The notes beneath the pieces are model-generated. The model was not told where the DNA came from and ran no database searches. It saw only the letters and a list, made by a program, of their open reading frames with translations. Position numbers and translations under genes: made by a program. 64,000 nucleotides of DNA from Tessaracoccus aquimaris (GTDB taxonomy: Bacteria; Actinomycetota; Actinomycetes; Propionibacteriales; Propionibacteriaceae), in the NCBI RefSeq assembly GCF_001997345.1, contig NZ_CP019606.1, positions 2,170,001 to 2,234,000 on the forward strand, read 5' to 3'. Below, piece by piece: positions 27,028 through 36,202 of this stretch. Within the stretch, counting starts at the first letter, position 1. Each line of letters opens with the position of its first letter.

Positions 27028-27941
27028 CAGGCACCTCCAACCCACTCCGCTGCGGCGGAGCCCTCGAAGTAGCGTGCGGAGATCGCGCTCGTGGCCTGCG
27101 AGCAGACCGCCTGCAGCCGGGCCATCTCCTCGGGTAGGTCCCGCAGGATCTCGTCGGGCGGCAGGTACTCCAGCGTGGCGCGGGCCGCGCCGAGCAGTCG
27201 CATCGCCGGGTCGTCCGGCCGGATCCGCAGGTTGCTGGGGCCGAGTTGGGCAAGCGCCTCGACGGCTGTGTTGAGCGTGTAGATCAGGCTGCGGGGGAAG
27301 AGCCTGTCCAGCATCAGGAACTCGACGGCGTCCCGGTCGGAGGCGAGCGCGCCGTAGCGCTGCACGAACGCGTGGTGGGCGCCGCAACCGCTGAGCACGT
27401 GGTCCCAGGCGCGCTGCGAGTTCGCTGCGAACGACGGGGTCGACAGCAGCCTCGAGGTCATGTCGATCCGCTCGATGCTGCGGCCAAGCGTCAGGAACAG
27501 CCAGCCCTCGTCGTGGCTCATGGTGTTGTCCGCGAGGCCCGCGATGACGGCGCAGCGTTCGCGGATGAACTTGAACATCGACGCGGGCCGCATCCGCTGC
27601 AGGCGGCCGCCGCGCACGGCGAGCCACGTGGTGTTGATCGACTCCCACACCTCCGTCGAGACCGTCTCGCGGGCCCTCCTTGCGGCCTCGCGGGCGTGGG
27701 TGAGCGCGGAGAGGAAGCTGACGGGTGAGGACTCCTCGTAGCAGAGCCGCAGCAGCACGTCCGGGCTCTCGGAACCAGGCAGCCCCATCAGCAGCAGCAG
27801 GTCGTTGGCGGCCTGCGTCTTGTCGAGCGTCGGGTCGTCGAGGCTCTGGTGCAGGTGCACCTCGACGATGCGGGCGGTGTCCTCCGCCCGTTCCAGGTAG
27901 CGGCCGATCCAGAACAGGGAGTCGGCGATCCGGCTCAGCAT
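27024..27941 (-). CDS. Alpha-E domain protein
   Basis: The 305-residue all-helical protein starts [26 protein letters not shown], the highly conserved opening of alpha-E proteins. It ends with EMARLQAVCSQATSAISARYF, also typical. It has no known catalytic motif and probably partners the ATP-grasp enzyme encoded just upstream (7-nt overlap) and the transglutaminase just downstream (4-nt overlap). Confidence 0.88.
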   Translation of the reverse strand: MLSRIADSLFWIGRYLERAEDTARIVEVHLHQSLDDPTLDKTQAANDLLLLMGLPGSESPDVLLRLCYEESSPVSFLSALTHAREAARRARETVSTEVWESINTTWLAVRGGRLQRMRPASMFKFIRERCAVIAGLADNTMSHDEGWLFLTLGRSIERIDMTSRLLSTPSFAANSQRAWDHVLSGCGAHHAFVQRYGALASDRDAVEFLMLDRLFPRSLIYTLNTAVEALAQLGPSNLRIRPDDPAMRLLGAARATLEYLPPDEILRDLPEEMARLQAVCSQATSAISARYFEGSAAAEWVGGAW

Positions 27942-29509
27942 GACGCCTCCCCTCCCCGGCTCTGCTGTTGCTGCTCGTGTTGGTGCCTGATCACCCGGTC
28001 GATGATCTGGTCACTCAGCGGCACCGCGGAGGGCCGGGCGACCTGCCGGTCCTGCTCGCGGCGACGGGTGGGGCGCGAGTCGGCGAGCACCCAGGTGTCC
28101 TTCGAGCCGCCGCCCTGCGATGAGTTGACGATCAGCTCCCCCTCGGGCAGCGCGACGCGGGTGAGGCCGCCGGGCAGCACGTAGATGCCCTCGGAGCCGC
28201 CGTTGACGACGAAGGGCCGCAGGTCGACGTGGCGGGGCCGCAACTGCCCGTCGATCATGGTCGGCACGGTGCTGAGTTGCACGACGGGCTGGGCGATCCA
28301 GCCGCGCGCGTCCTTGATGATCAGGCGGCGCAGCTTCTCCAACTGCTCGGGGGTGGCGCGCGGGCCGATCACGATGCCCTTGCCTCCCGAGCCGTCGACG
28401 GGTTTGACGACGAGCTCGTCGAGCCGGTCGAGGACCTCCTCGCGGGCGTCGGGTTCCTCCAGCCGCCACGTGTCGACCTGCGCGAGGATCGGCTCCTCGC
28501 CGAGGTAGAAGCGCATCAGGTCAGGCAGGTAGCTGTAGACCAGCTTGTCGTCGGCGACGCCGTTGCCGACGGCGTTGGCGATGGTCACGTTGCCCGCGCG
28601 CGCCGCGTTCAGCAGGCCGGCGCAGCCGAGCACCGAGTCGGCCCGGAACACTGCTGGGTCGAGGAACTCGTCGTCGATGCGGCGGTAGATGACGTGCACG
28701 GGGCGAAGGCCGCGGGTGGTGCGCAGCGACACGCGGCCGCCGTGCGCGACCAGGTCGCGGCCCTCGACCAGTTCGACGCCCATCATGCGGGCGAGCAGCG
28801 CGTGCTCGAAGTAGGCGGAGTTGTAGACGCCGGGCGTAAGGACCACCACGGTCGGGTCAGTGATGCCGGACGGGGCGGCCGCCCGGAGGGCCTTCAGCAG
28901 CTCGGACGGGTAGTCCTCGACGGGGCGGATCCGGTGCTTGCCCGCGACCTCCGGCAGCGCCGAGTTGATCGCGCGCCGATTGGTCATCACGTAAGAGACG
29001 CCTGATGGGCTGCGGACGTTGTCCTCCAGCACCCGGTAGACGCCGTCGTCGCCGCGGATCAGGTCGATGCCAGCGATGTGGACCCGGACGCCGTTTGCGG
29101 TGGTCAGGCCCGCCATCACGCGGTGGAAGTGCGGGGAGGAGGCAACCACATGGCGCGGGATGACGCCGTCGACGAAGCAGCGGCCCTCCGAGTAGATGTC
29201 GTCGAGGAAGGCCTCCATGGCGCGGACCCGCTGCCTGCTGCCCGCCTCGACGTGGGAGAACTCGGCAGCCTGCATCACGCGCGGCACGATGTCGAGCGGG
29301 AACGGCCGCTCCTCGCCGCCGATGTCGAACGTGACGCCCTGGTCGATGTAGACGGAGCTGAGGTAGTCGGCGCGGGTGCGGACCTCGTCGAGGCCGAGCC
29401 GGTCGAACTCGGCGGCGACGGATTTCAGTGCCGGCCGCACGCCGTCGGGGCCGACCATCTCGTCGTAGACGGCCTGCCCCCGGGGGTAGCCGTCGAACAG
29501 CTCACTCAT
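27935..29509 (-). CDS. Circularly permuted type 2 ATP-grasp protein
   Basis: The ~524-residue ATP-grasp ligase-like enzyme begins [18 protein letters not shown]. Family landmarks are [56 protein letters not shown] and the nucleotide-binding [16 protein letters not shown]. The reaction (amide or peptide bond formation using ATP) is inferred. ATG at 29509 overlaps the trhO stop by 8 nt, so all four genes 26185-30410 can be one transcript. An in-frame TTG at 29518 is an alternative start. Confidence 0.87.
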   Translation of the reverse strand: MSELFDGYPRGQAVYDEMVGPDGVRPALKSVAAEFDRLGLDEVRTRADYLSSVYIDQGVTFDIGGEERPFPLDIVPRVMQAAEFSHVEAGSRQRVRAMEAFLDDIYSEGRCFVDGVIPRHVVASSPHFHRVMAGLTTANGVRVHIAGIDLIRGDDGVYRVLEDNVRSPSGVSYVMTNRRAINSALPEVAGKHRIRPVEDYPSELLKALRAAAPSGITDPTVVVLTPGVYNSAYFEHALLARMMGVELVEGRDLVAHGGRVSLRTTRGLRPVHVIYRRIDDEFLDPAVFRADSVLGCAGLLNAARAGNVTIANAVGNGVADDKLVYSYLPDLMRFYLGEEPILAQVDTWRLEEPDAREEVLDRLDELVVKPVDGSGGKGIVIGPRATPEQLEKLRRLIIKDARGWIAQPVVQLSTVPTMIDGQLRPRHVDLRPFVVNGGSEGIYVLPGGLTRVALPEGELIVNSSQGGGSKDTWVLADSRPTRRREQDRQVARPSAVPLSDQIIDRVIRHQHEQQQQSRGGEASC

Positions 29510-30410
29510 GGGAGCCAAGGCTATTGGCTGCGTGGTCGCCGCACGCGATGTTTCGCCCCGCGCAACCCGAACAGGTGACGAGCCGGGTGCGACACGCCAG
29601 GTCAGAGCAGTTCTGAAGCCGCGACGACGGCGCCCCGCAGCGGTGGCACACCCCGATGGGTTCCGCGCCTTCCGGTTCGACCACCTCCCGCGCGTCGAAC
29701 ACCGTCAGGGCCCCGCGCCACCTCGACCCGCTGCCGAACCGCTCCAGGTAGCGCGCGATGCCACCGTCGAGTTGGTACACCTCGGAGAAGCCGCGCTGGA
29801 TCATCAGCGCGCTCAGCACCTCGCAGCGCACCCCGCCGGTGCAGTACGTGATGACCGGCCTGCCCTTCAAGTGGTCGTAGCCGCCCGAGTCGAGTTCGGC
29901 GACGAAGTCGGCCGTGTTGTCGACGTCGGGCACGACGGCGCCGTCGAAGCGCCCGACGGCCGCCTCGATCCGGTTGCGGCCGTCAAAGAACACGACGTCG
30001 TCGCGGGCGGCCGCCAACTCGTCGACCTGCTCCGGCGTCAGGCGGCTACCTCCGCCGACCACGCCGTCCCCGTCGACGGCAAGTTCGGGGTGGCCGAATG
30101 CGACCAGTTCGGGCCGGGTCTTGACGCTGAGGCGCGGGAAGTCCGCGCTCGCCCCATCCGCGTCCAGGGGCGAGCCTTCCGACCACTTCGGGTCAAGGTC
30201 GTGGAAGGGACCGAACTGCCGTGTCGCCTTCAGATAGGCCTTGGAGGCGTCGATGTCTCCCCCGAGGGTCCCATTGATGCCGTGCGGGGCGACGATGATG
30301 CGGCCCCGCAGCCCGAGGCGGGTGCACAGTTCCAGTTGCCACAGCCTGACGGCCTCCGGATCGGCCAACGGCGCGAAGCGGTAGAAGAGCAGGATCTTCG
30401 AGATGGCCAT
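29502..30410 (-). CDS. trhO: Oxygen-dependent tRNA uridine(34) hydroxylase (rhodanese-fold, YceA/TrhO type)
   Basis: The 302-residue protein opens with the acylphosphatase-like domain ([40 protein letters not shown]). A rhodanese domain follows with the active loop [14 protein letters not shown], and the end is a cysteine-rich zinc-like tail ([29 protein letters not shown]). The family hydroxylates U34 of some tRNAs. ATG at 30410 lies 7 nt after a TAGACT -10 box (30418-30423). Confidence 0.9.
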   Translation of the reverse strand: MAISKILLFYRFAPLADPEAVRLWQLELCTRLGLRGRIIVAPHGINGTLGGDIDASKAYLKATRQFGPFHDLDPKWSEGSPLDADGASADFPRLSVKTRPELVAFGHPELAVDGDGVVGGGSRLTPEQVDELAAARDDVVFFDGRNRIEAAVGRFDGAVVPDVDNTADFVAELDSGGYDHLKGRPVITYCTGGVRCEVLSALMIQRGFSEVYQLDGGIARYLERFGSGSRWRGALTVFDAREVVEPEGAEPIGVCHRCGAPSSRLQNCSDLACRTRLVTCSGCAGRNIACGDHAANSLGSHE

Positions 30411-30417
30411 GCCGCGC

Positions 30418-30515
30418 AGTCTAGGCGGCGCCGATCCGGACTCACCGGGTGGCTAGGTACCGCTACCCATTCCTGTTGAAACTGCGGCAAGTTGGCCCCC
30501 TGTGCTCCATAGGAT
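30418..30515. promoter_or_regulatory. Divergent leaderless -10 boxes for trhO and the 30.5-kb operon
   Basis: TAGACT on the minus strand (30418-30423) sits 7 nt before the trhO ATG. TAGGAT on the plus strand (30510-30515) sits 7 nt before the GTG of the repeat-protein gene. No operator-like palindrome is obvious between them. Confidence 0.6.
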
Positions 30516-30522
30516 CGCGACT

Positions 30523-31353
30523 GTGAGTACCTCGAGCAGCCAGGGCAGCGGCATCTTCGCCAAGCTCGTCGCGAAGTTCCTCGTCAAATGGATCAAGAAG
30601 ACGCGCAGCGACAAGGGTTCGTCCGCGCCCGCGCTGTCGGCGGCCCCACCCCAGGTCGAGGGCAGGCCCGAGCGGGACCGGTCGCGCGAGACGATCGGCG
30701 CGCACACCGGGTCGAGCGGACCGCGCGCAAGCGAGGCGCCCGCACCGGCCGCCGCGCTCCAGGGCGGCACCTACGGCACGCACGCGGGCTCAACCGGACC
30801 GCGCGCCAGCGAGGCGCCCGCACCCGCGACGGCGTTGCAGGGCGGCACCTACGGCACCCACACCGGCTCCACCGGGCCCCGTGCAAGCGAGGCACCTGCG
30901 CAGGCGACAGCACTTCAGGGCGGCACCTATGGGTCGCACCGCGGCGTCTCCACCCGCATCGCGACGATCGCGACGGCCACCTACGACCCGGTCGACGTCG
31001 AGCGACGGCTGGCCGCGATGTGGAACACCGGCGAGAAGCAGGCCCGCGGCGACGCGCTGCGCTCCGCCGACCCCGGCACGCTCCGCGAGGCAGGCATGAA
31101 CCAGCAGCAGGTCGCCCAGGCGGGCAACGGAAGGGTGCCCGCCGGCTACCAGATGGAGCGGGTGCCCGGCACCGACGCGGCCCCGTCGCACTACCAACTC
31201 GCCCCGACGTCCGCGCAGTCGCAGTGCAACTGCAACCACGTCAACCAGTCCATCACCGAGGTCCGCTTCGGCAACGTGTCGGTGATCTCCCTGCCGATCG
31301 GCGGCCAGCAGGTCACCATCGTGCTGGGCGGCGGCGCGACCCTGGCGGGTTGA
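30523..31353 (+). CDS. Unrecognised protein with three 26-residue repeats; first gene of ESX-like operon
   Basis: The 276-residue protein has a basic amphipathic N-terminus (GIFAKLVAKFLVKWIKKTR). Three near-identical 26-residue repeats of the GTHTGSTGPRASEAP type fill residues 59-136. A polar middle region and a C-terminus with CNCNHVNQS and a hydrophobic SVISLPIGGQQVTIVLGGGA end follow. There is no signal peptide and no recognised domain. The start GTG follows a TAGGAT -10 box by 7 nt. It is 1 nt from the SMI1/KNR4 gene, so it belongs to that operon; it could be a structural or secreted component. Confidence 0.72.
   Translation: MSTSSSQGSGIFAKLVAKFLVKWIKKTRSDKGSSAPALSAAPPQVEGRPERDRSRETIGAHTGSSGPRASEAPAPAAALQGGTYGTHAGSTGPRASEAPAPATALQGGTYGTHTGSTGPRASEAPAQATALQGGTYGSHRGVSTRIATIATATYDPVDVERRLAAMWNTGEKQARGDALRSADPGTLREAGMNQQQVAQAGNGRVPAGYQMERVPGTDAAPSHYQLAPTSAQSQCNCNHVNQSITEVRFGNVSVISLPIGGQQVTIVLGGGATLAG
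30697..30930 (+). repeat. Three in-frame 78-bp tandem repeats
   Basis: Units at 30697-30774, 30775-30852 and 30853-30930 encode three 26-residue repeats, and a fourth begins (GSHRG) before diverging. Differences between units are few and mostly silent or conservative (PAAA, PATA, QATA). Confidence 0.85.
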
Positions 31354-31354
31354 G

Positions 31355-31795
31355 ATGCGCGCCATCACCGACTGGGTCGACTACGCAGAAGCCCAAGGGT
31401 TCCCGCAGCGCGGTGGCGCGTCGGAGGCGGAGATCGCGCAGATCCGGCCCGCCTTCCAGCGCCAGTTCGGCATCGACCTCCCAGCGGAGTACGCCGACCT
31501 GCTGCGCGTCACCGATGGGTTCGACTTCGACGGCATCGTCGTCTACGGCCTGCAGGACGTTGACGAGCAGGGCGGCTTCCTGCCCGGCATCTTCGACGCC
31601 AACGAGCGCCTCATCCACGGCGTCACCTCGCTCGACACACCACTGCGCTTCATCGGGGAGGCTGGCGACGTGCTGTTCGCCTTCGACACCTCCGAGGGCC
31701 AGTGGAAGGCCGTCGCCAGGTACGGCTGGCACACCGTTTTTCGCTTCTCGTCGTTCGGCGACCTCTTCGGCGCCCTGATGGCAACCACCCAGTAA
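31355..31795 (+). CDS. SMI1/KNR4 family protein (candidate immunity protein)
   Basis: The 146-residue protein fits the SMI1/KNR4 (SUKH) fold: an N-terminal helix pair (ASEAEIAQIRPAFQRQFGIDLPAEYADLLRVTDGFDFDG), the YGLQDV strand and ending RFSSFGDLFGALM. SUKH proteins commonly neutralise secreted toxins of polymorphic or type VII systems. Its place in an operon with ESX-like genes agrees, but no toxin gene is present beside it. It begins 1 nt after the preceding stop. Confidence 0.78.
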   Translation: MRAITDWVDYAEAQGFPQRGGASEAEIAQIRPAFQRQFGIDLPAEYADLLRVTDGFDFDGIVVYGLQDVDEQGGFLPGIFDANERLIHGVTSLDTPLRFIGEAGDVLFAFDTSEGQWKAVARYGWHTVFRFSSFGDLFGALMATTQ

Positions 31796-31804
31796 GGACC
31801 CCAC

Positions 31805-32200
31805 ATGAATGAACTCGAAGAGCTGTTGAGCAAGCTCGGCACCGAACTGGACAAGCCGCTCCCCCAGGTGGAGGTGCCGACCGTCGAGGGCGAGGGCCTC
31901 TCCGAGGACCAGATGGTGCGCGTCACCGTCTCGGGAGGCCAGGTCAGCGACATCGCGATCGACCCACGCTCGCTACGCAAGTCGAGCGTCGAACTGGCAG
32001 ACGACCTCAAGGAGGCGATGAACGCCGCGCTCGTGGCGCACGCCGACGCGCTGATGGTCGCGATGCAGGCCGACGCCACCGACCCGTCGACGCTGAACAC
32101 CGACCTCGACGCCATCGCGGGCGAGGCGAGCAGGAGCCTGACCGAATACCTCGACCTGATGACCCAGATGATGGAGTCGACCGCGGCGAAGGAGGGCTGA
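31805..32200 (+). CDS. YbaB/EbfC-like small protein
   Basis: The 131-residue protein has the YbaB-type core: a central VRVTVSGGQVSDIAIDPRSL beta hairpin, then a helix with ELADDLKEAMNAALVAHADALM. Such proteins recur in actinobacterial type VII/ESX-like and polymorphic toxin operons next to WXG100 genes, like EspB/EspL-type chaperones, rather than acting as nucleoid proteins. The stop and the next start overlap (TGATG), so translation is coupled. Confidence 0.75.
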   Translation: MNELEELLSKLGTELDKPLPQVEVPTVEGEGLSEDQMVRVTVSGGQVSDIAIDPRSLRKSSVELADDLKEAMNAALVAHADALMVAMQADATDPSTLNTDLDAIAGEASRSLTEYLDLMTQMMESTAAKEG

Positions 32201-32520
32201 TGAGCGAGATCGTCTTCTCACCCGAGTCCTACAAGAAGGCAGGCGGCCTCATCGAGGACGCCACGTCGTTCATCAAGGAGGAGATCGACAAGCTGCTCGA
32301 CTCCGTGACCGACTTCCAGGTCCTCGGCACCAACGACACCATCGGCAAGATCGCCAACGAGCTCTACCGGATCTTCATCGAGGCGTTCCGTGAGATCGTG
32401 CACGGGCTCATCGACGGCCTCTTCGACCAGTCCGAGACGCTTCGCAAGGTCGGAGAGCTGTACCAGAACACCTCCGAGGCTGCGTCCTCGCTAGCGGCCC
32501 TCGTCGGGAAGGACTACTGA
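32200..32520 (+). CDS. ESX/WXG100-like small helical protein
   Basis: The 106-residue acidic, mostly helical protein (MSEIVFSPESYKKAGGLIEDATSFIKEE...) has the size and helical hairpin pattern of EsxA-like proteins, but the turn lacks a clear WXG. The helix ends in NTSEAASSLAALV. Classification rests on size, composition and neighbours. It may form a heterodimer with the product of the next gene, which starts 1 nt downstream. Confidence 0.62.
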   Translation: MSEIVFSPESYKKAGGLIEDATSFIKEEIDKLLDSVTDFQVLGTNDTIGKIANELYRIFIEAFREIVHGLIDGLFDQSETLRKVGELYQNTSEAASSLAALVGKDY

Positions 32521-32521
32521 G

Positions 32522-33013
32522 ATGAGCATCACCCTGCCAGGCGCGCTGACCATGTTCACGCAGCTGATCGGCTTCAAGTTCCCAGAGGGCCAGGAGACCG
32601 AGATCATGCAGTGGGCGCAGAAGTGGCAACGCTTCTCCGACGCCGTCACCAAGCTGGTCGAGGCGACCGATCGCGCAGCGGACGAGGTCAAGAACAACAA
32701 CAAGGGCGCCGCGAAGGACGCGTTCACGTCGAACTTCGAGTCGGACAACTCCCCGAAGGACGTGTCGAAGAACCTGTCGAAGGCAGCCAAGATCACCGGC
32801 ACCTGCCTGCTCGTGATCGGCGCCGCGATCCTGGTGCTAAAGATCATCTCGATCGTGGACCTGTCGGTGTTCTGCGCCAAGTACTGGTCAGCAATCGCGG
32901 CGATCCCTGCGACCTACGGCGCCTCCCTCGGCTGGATCCCGCCTGCTCAGGCCATCTGCAAGACGGCCGTCCAGCTGGCGATCGAGACGGCCGCGAAGAA
33001 GGTCCTTGGCTGA
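32522..33013 (+). CDS. WXG100-like N-terminal (CpnT/LXG-type leader) protein without a toxin domain
   Basis: The 163-residue protein resembles the N-terminal delivery domain of CpnT-like type VII toxins: FKFPEGQETEIMQWAQKWQRFSDAVTKL, then the SKAAKITGTCLLVIGAAILVLKIIS hydrophobic segment (about 95-120). It stops at LAIETAAKKVLG, where the toxin linker would normally start. Either the toxin part has been lost, is encoded elsewhere, or the protein works as a stand-alone ESX partner. It is the last gene of the operon before dapD. Confidence 0.65.
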   Translation: MSITLPGALTMFTQLIGFKFPEGQETEIMQWAQKWQRFSDAVTKLVEATDRAADEVKNNNKGAAKDAFTSNFESDNSPKDVSKNLSKAAKITGTCLLVIGAAILVLKIISIVDLSVFCAKYWSAIAAIPATYGASLGWIPPAQAICKTAVQLAIETAAKKVLG

Positions 33014-33034
33014 GGCTCCCCCTAGACTTGCCGC

Positions 33035-33967
33035 ATGACCAACGCGACCCGCACCGCCTGGGCCTGGGGCCTTGCCACCGTTCATACCACCGGAGCCGTC
33101 CTCGACGCCTGGTACCCGGAACCCAGGCTCGGCAACGAGATCAGCGACGAGCCGCCGTCGATGCTGGTCGAGGCGCAGTACGTCGACGAGATCCGGCAGG
33201 TTGAGACGAAGGTCGTGCGGGTCGAGATCGACCTTGACGCCGACCCGGAGGGCGTCGAGGACGCCTACCTTCGGCTGCATCTGCTGAGCTCCCGCCTTGT
33301 CCACCCGCACGGCCAGAACCTCAACGGCATCTTCGGCGTGCTCCCCAACAACGCCTGGACCACCGCTGGCCCGGTGCGCATCGGCGACGTGAACCGCGTC
33401 CGCACCCTGCTGCGTTCCCGCGGCGAGCAGCTCACCGTCTACGGGATCGACAAGTTCCCGCGCATGGTCGACTACATCGTCCCCTCGGGCGTCCGGATCG
33501 CCGACGCCGACCGCGTCCGCCTCGGCGCCCACCTCGCCGAGGGCACCACCGTGATGCACGAGGGCTTCGTCAACTTCAACGCTGGCACGCTCGGCGTCTC
33601 GATGGTCGAGGGCCGGATCTCCGCCGGTGTCGTCGTCGGTGACGGCACCGACGTCGGCGGCGGCGCGTCGATCATGGGCACCCTCTCCGGAGGCGGGCAG
33701 GAGGTCATCTCGCTCGGCGAGCGCTGCCTGCTCGGCGCCAACTCCGGCGTTGGCATCTCGCTCGGCGACGACTGCGTCGTCGAGGCGGGCCTGTACGTGA
33801 CGGCGGGCACCAAAGTGAAGCTCGACGACGGCGCCATCGTCAAGGCCCGCGAACTGAGCGGCCAGAACGACCTGCTGTTCCTGCGCGACTCGCTGCAGGG
33901 CAGCGTCATCGTGCGGCACCGCCGCGGCTCGAAGGTCGCCCTCAACTCCGAACTGCACAAGAACTGA
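33035..33967 (+). CDS. dapD: 2,3,4,5-tetrahydropyridine-2,6-dicarboxylate N-succinyltransferase
   Basis: The 310-residue enzyme is of the actinobacterial DapD type. It has an N-terminal domain with [25 protein letters not shown], then a left-handed beta-helix of hexapeptide repeats ([46 protein letters not shown]). It transfers succinate to tetrahydrodipicolinate in lysine/DAP synthesis. ATG at 33035 lies 6 nt after a TAGACT -10 box (33023-33028), so it can be transcribed independently of the operon 21 nt upstream. Confidence 0.93.
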   Translation: MTNATRTAWAWGLATVHTTGAVLDAWYPEPRLGNEISDEPPSMLVEAQYVDEIRQVETKVVRVEIDLDADPEGVEDAYLRLHLLSSRLVHPHGQNLNGIFGVLPNNAWTTAGPVRIGDVNRVRTLLRSRGEQLTVYGIDKFPRMVDYIVPSGVRIADADRVRLGAHLAEGTTVMHEGFVNFNAGTLGVSMVEGRISAGVVVGDGTDVGGGASIMGTLSGGGQEVISLGERCLLGANSGVGISLGDDCVVEAGLYVTAGTKVKLDDGAIVKARELSGQNDLLFLRDSLQGSVIVRHRRGSKVALNSELHKN

Positions 33968-34806
33968 TGCGCAAACCGCTGATCATCACGCTCGTCGTCG
34001 TGGTGCTCCTCGGGCTTGCGGGGTTCGGCGGCTGGAAGGCATACCAGTACCTGTACCAGCGCTTCACCCCGGAGCAGTGCGAGGTGCTGATCCCCGGCTC
34101 CGAGGACCCGACCACGCTCTCGCAGGAGCAGGCGACCAACGCGTCGATCATCGTCGCCGCGTCCGTCGAGCGGGGCCTTCCCGAGCAGGCGGCGATCGTC
34201 GCGATCGCGACCGCCTACCAGGAGTCGGCGCTGCGGAACCTCGACTACGGCGACCGCGACTCGCTCGGGCTGTTCCAGCAGCGACCCTCGTACGGCTGGG
34301 GAACCGAGGAGGAGATCATGGATCCCTGGTACTCCTCGAACCGGTTCTACGAGGAACTCGTCAAGTTCGACAACTGGGAAACCACCGACGTCAACGACAT
34401 CGCGCAGAAGGTCCAGCGCAGCGGCCACCCGGAGGCGTACCGCAAGCACGAGGCCAAGGCGCGGGCCGTGGCGGGAGCGCTGCGGGGATCCGCGCCCGCG
34501 ACGCTGTCGTGCCTGAGCTTCAACGAGGCCCCCACCGCGAAGCCCGCCGCGTTCGAGCGGGTGCTCGCCACGTTCGGCGAGGCGCTGCAGGTCTCCACCG
34601 ACGGGGCGACGATGACGCTGACGGCCGGCGACGACACGACGCTCTGGGCCGCGGCCCAGCAGGTGGTCGCCAACAGCTACGACGGCGGCGTCACGTCGGT
34701 CGTGGTGGGTGACAAGGAGTGGAGCCACACCAAGCAGGGATGGCACCAGGCCAAGACCCCGTCCGCGGCCTCGAGCGCGGTCGTCACGCTCGGGAAGAGC
34801 TCCTAG
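33967..34806 (+). CDS. Secreted/membrane-anchored lytic-transglycosylase-like protein
   Basis: The 279-residue protein has a single N-terminal membrane anchor (about 5-24). An external lysozyme-fold segment follows with the actinobacterial signature IATAYQESALRNLDYGDRDSLGLFQQRPSYGWG; the Glu of QES is the likely catalytic residue. It would cleave peptidoglycan. Its ATG overlaps the dapD stop (TGATG), coupling a wall-remodelling enzyme to DAP synthesis. Relatives are often mis-annotated as heavy-metal transporters. Confidence 0.8.
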   Translation: MRKPLIITLVVVVLLGLAGFGGWKAYQYLYQRFTPEQCEVLIPGSEDPTTLSQEQATNASIIVAASVERGLPEQAAIVAIATAYQESALRNLDYGDRDSLGLFQQRPSYGWGTEEEIMDPWYSSNRFYEELVKFDNWETTDVNDIAQKVQRSGHPEAYRKHEAKARAVAGALRGSAPATLSCLSFNEAPTAKPAAFERVLATFGEALQVSTDGATMTLTAGDDTTLWAAAQQVVANSYDGGVTSVVVGDKEWSHTKQGWHQAKTPSAASSAVVTLGKSS

Positions 34807-34956
34807 CCAAGGGTCGTTTGAGTCGACCTTGCCCCCGCCACAACCTGCGCGAAGGGCCTCACCCTTTCGGATGGGACCGACCGCCAGCGCATCGGTCTTG
34901 CAACGAGAGCAAAGATGACTGGATGGCGGCGCTCCGGCCAGGATAGGGTGGCGCGC

Positions 34957-35975
34957 ATGGCAGTCAGGCTGCGCGACGTCGCGTCCCACGCTGGGGTGTC
35001 GGTGAAGACCGTCTCCAACGTGGTCAATGATTTTCCCCACATCTCCGCGGCGACCAAGGAGAAGGTGCTGCGCTCCATCGAGGAACTGGGCTACCGGCCC
35101 AACCTGTCGGCGCGCCACCTGAAGTACGGCCGCTCCGGGTTCATCGCGCTAGCGGTGCCTGAGCTGGACATCCCCTACTTCGCGGAACTGGCGACGCTGG
35201 TCGACGCGAAGGCCGAGCAGTTGGGCTACATCATGCTGCTCGACATCACGCGCGCCGATCAGCGCGCCGAGCGGAAGGTCCTCGAAGGCGTCCAATCCCG
35301 CATGATCGACGGCGTCATCTTCTCCCCCTCTCCCTTGAGGCGGGCGACATCGACCCGTCGCGGCTCGGGGCCCCCACGGTGTTCCTGGGCGAGCGGTCGA
35401 TCCCCAAGGGCGTCGACCACGTCGCCGTCGACTCGGTCGCCGCCGCCCGCGCCATGACGGAGCACCTGCTCTCGCTCGGGCGGAGCAGGATCGGCGCGAT
35501 CGGGCGCAGCAAGGGCGTCACGACCGGCTCCGCGCGACTCAAGGGCTTCCAGAAGGCCATGAAGGACGCGGGCCTGCCGATCGTCAAGGAGTACATCCGC
35601 TCGACCGACTACTACTCCCGCGAGTCCGGCAGGGAGGAGATGGCGGCTCTGCTCGACCTGCCGGAGCCCCCCGATGCGGTGTTCTGCTTCAACGACCTCA
35701 TGGCGATCGGCGCGCTGCGGGCCTGCGCCGAGCGCGGGGTCAGGGTGCCCGACGACGTCGCCATCGCGGGCTTCGACGGCATCCTCGAGGGCAAGTACTG
35801 CACTCCCCCACTGACCACGGTGACGCCCGACCTGGAGTTCCTCGTCGACAAGGTGCTCGAGAAGTTGGTGGCACGCATCAAGGGCTCCGAGGCGGTCGGC
35901 GAACGCGTCAAGGTCCCGTGGGAGTTGACGCTGCGCGAGTCGACGCTCGGGCGCTGGTCTGGCGTTGAGCAGTAA
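34957..35975 (+). pseudogene. LacI-family transcription regulator, single frameshift
   Basis: The helix-turn-helix (VRLRDVASHAGVSVKTVSNVVND) and hinge (YRPNLSARHLK) are followed by a periplasmic-binding-like sensor domain interrupted near 35331-35336. Adding one C to the C-run there restores FSPLSLEAGDIDPSRLGAPTVFLGERS and a 339-residue full-length protein ending at 35975. ATG at 34957 follows a TAGGGT -10 box (34944-34949) by 7 nt. The effector and targets are unknown. Its stop codon lies inside an 80-bp repeat element. Confidence 0.83.
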
Positions 35976-36044
35976 TCCACCCTCGACGACCGATTCGGGC
36001 CATTTTCACGTTCCACTCGGCAACGAGTTCGCAATGCTGCTCAA
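35966..36044. repeat. 79/80-bp palindrome-ended element, TTGAGCAGT type (copy 1 of tandem pair)
   Basis: Ends TTGAGCAGTAATCCACCCTC and the inverse of TTGAGCAGCATTGCGAACTC. It supplies the last codons and the stop of the LacI-like gene. One base shorter than its twin at 36106. Confidence 0.78.
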
Positions 36045-36105
36045 CGCCAGGTCCGGCAGGATCAGGCGAGGCGGGACGCGGCGGCGGCGATCCGCTGGTC
36101 TGGCG

Positions 36106-36185
36106 TTGAGCAGTAATCCACCCTCGACGACCGATTCGGCCTACTTTCACGTTCCACTCTGCAACGAGTTCGCAATGCTGCTCAA
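36106..36185. repeat. 80-bp palindrome-ended element, copy 2 of tandem pair
   Basis: Nearly identical to the copy 140 bp upstream. The duplicated unit is larger than the element: it also carries the LacI-like 3' end and the last 36 nt of dapC. Confidence 0.8.
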
Positions 36186-36202
36186 CGGCAGGTCCGGCAG
36201 GA

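Noticed and set aside
31355-31795. SMI1/KNR4 protein as proof of a polymorphic toxin in the operon
   Set aside because: No toxin-like C-terminal domain or nuclease, deaminase or pore motif was found in adjacent frames; it is recorded only as candidate immunity.
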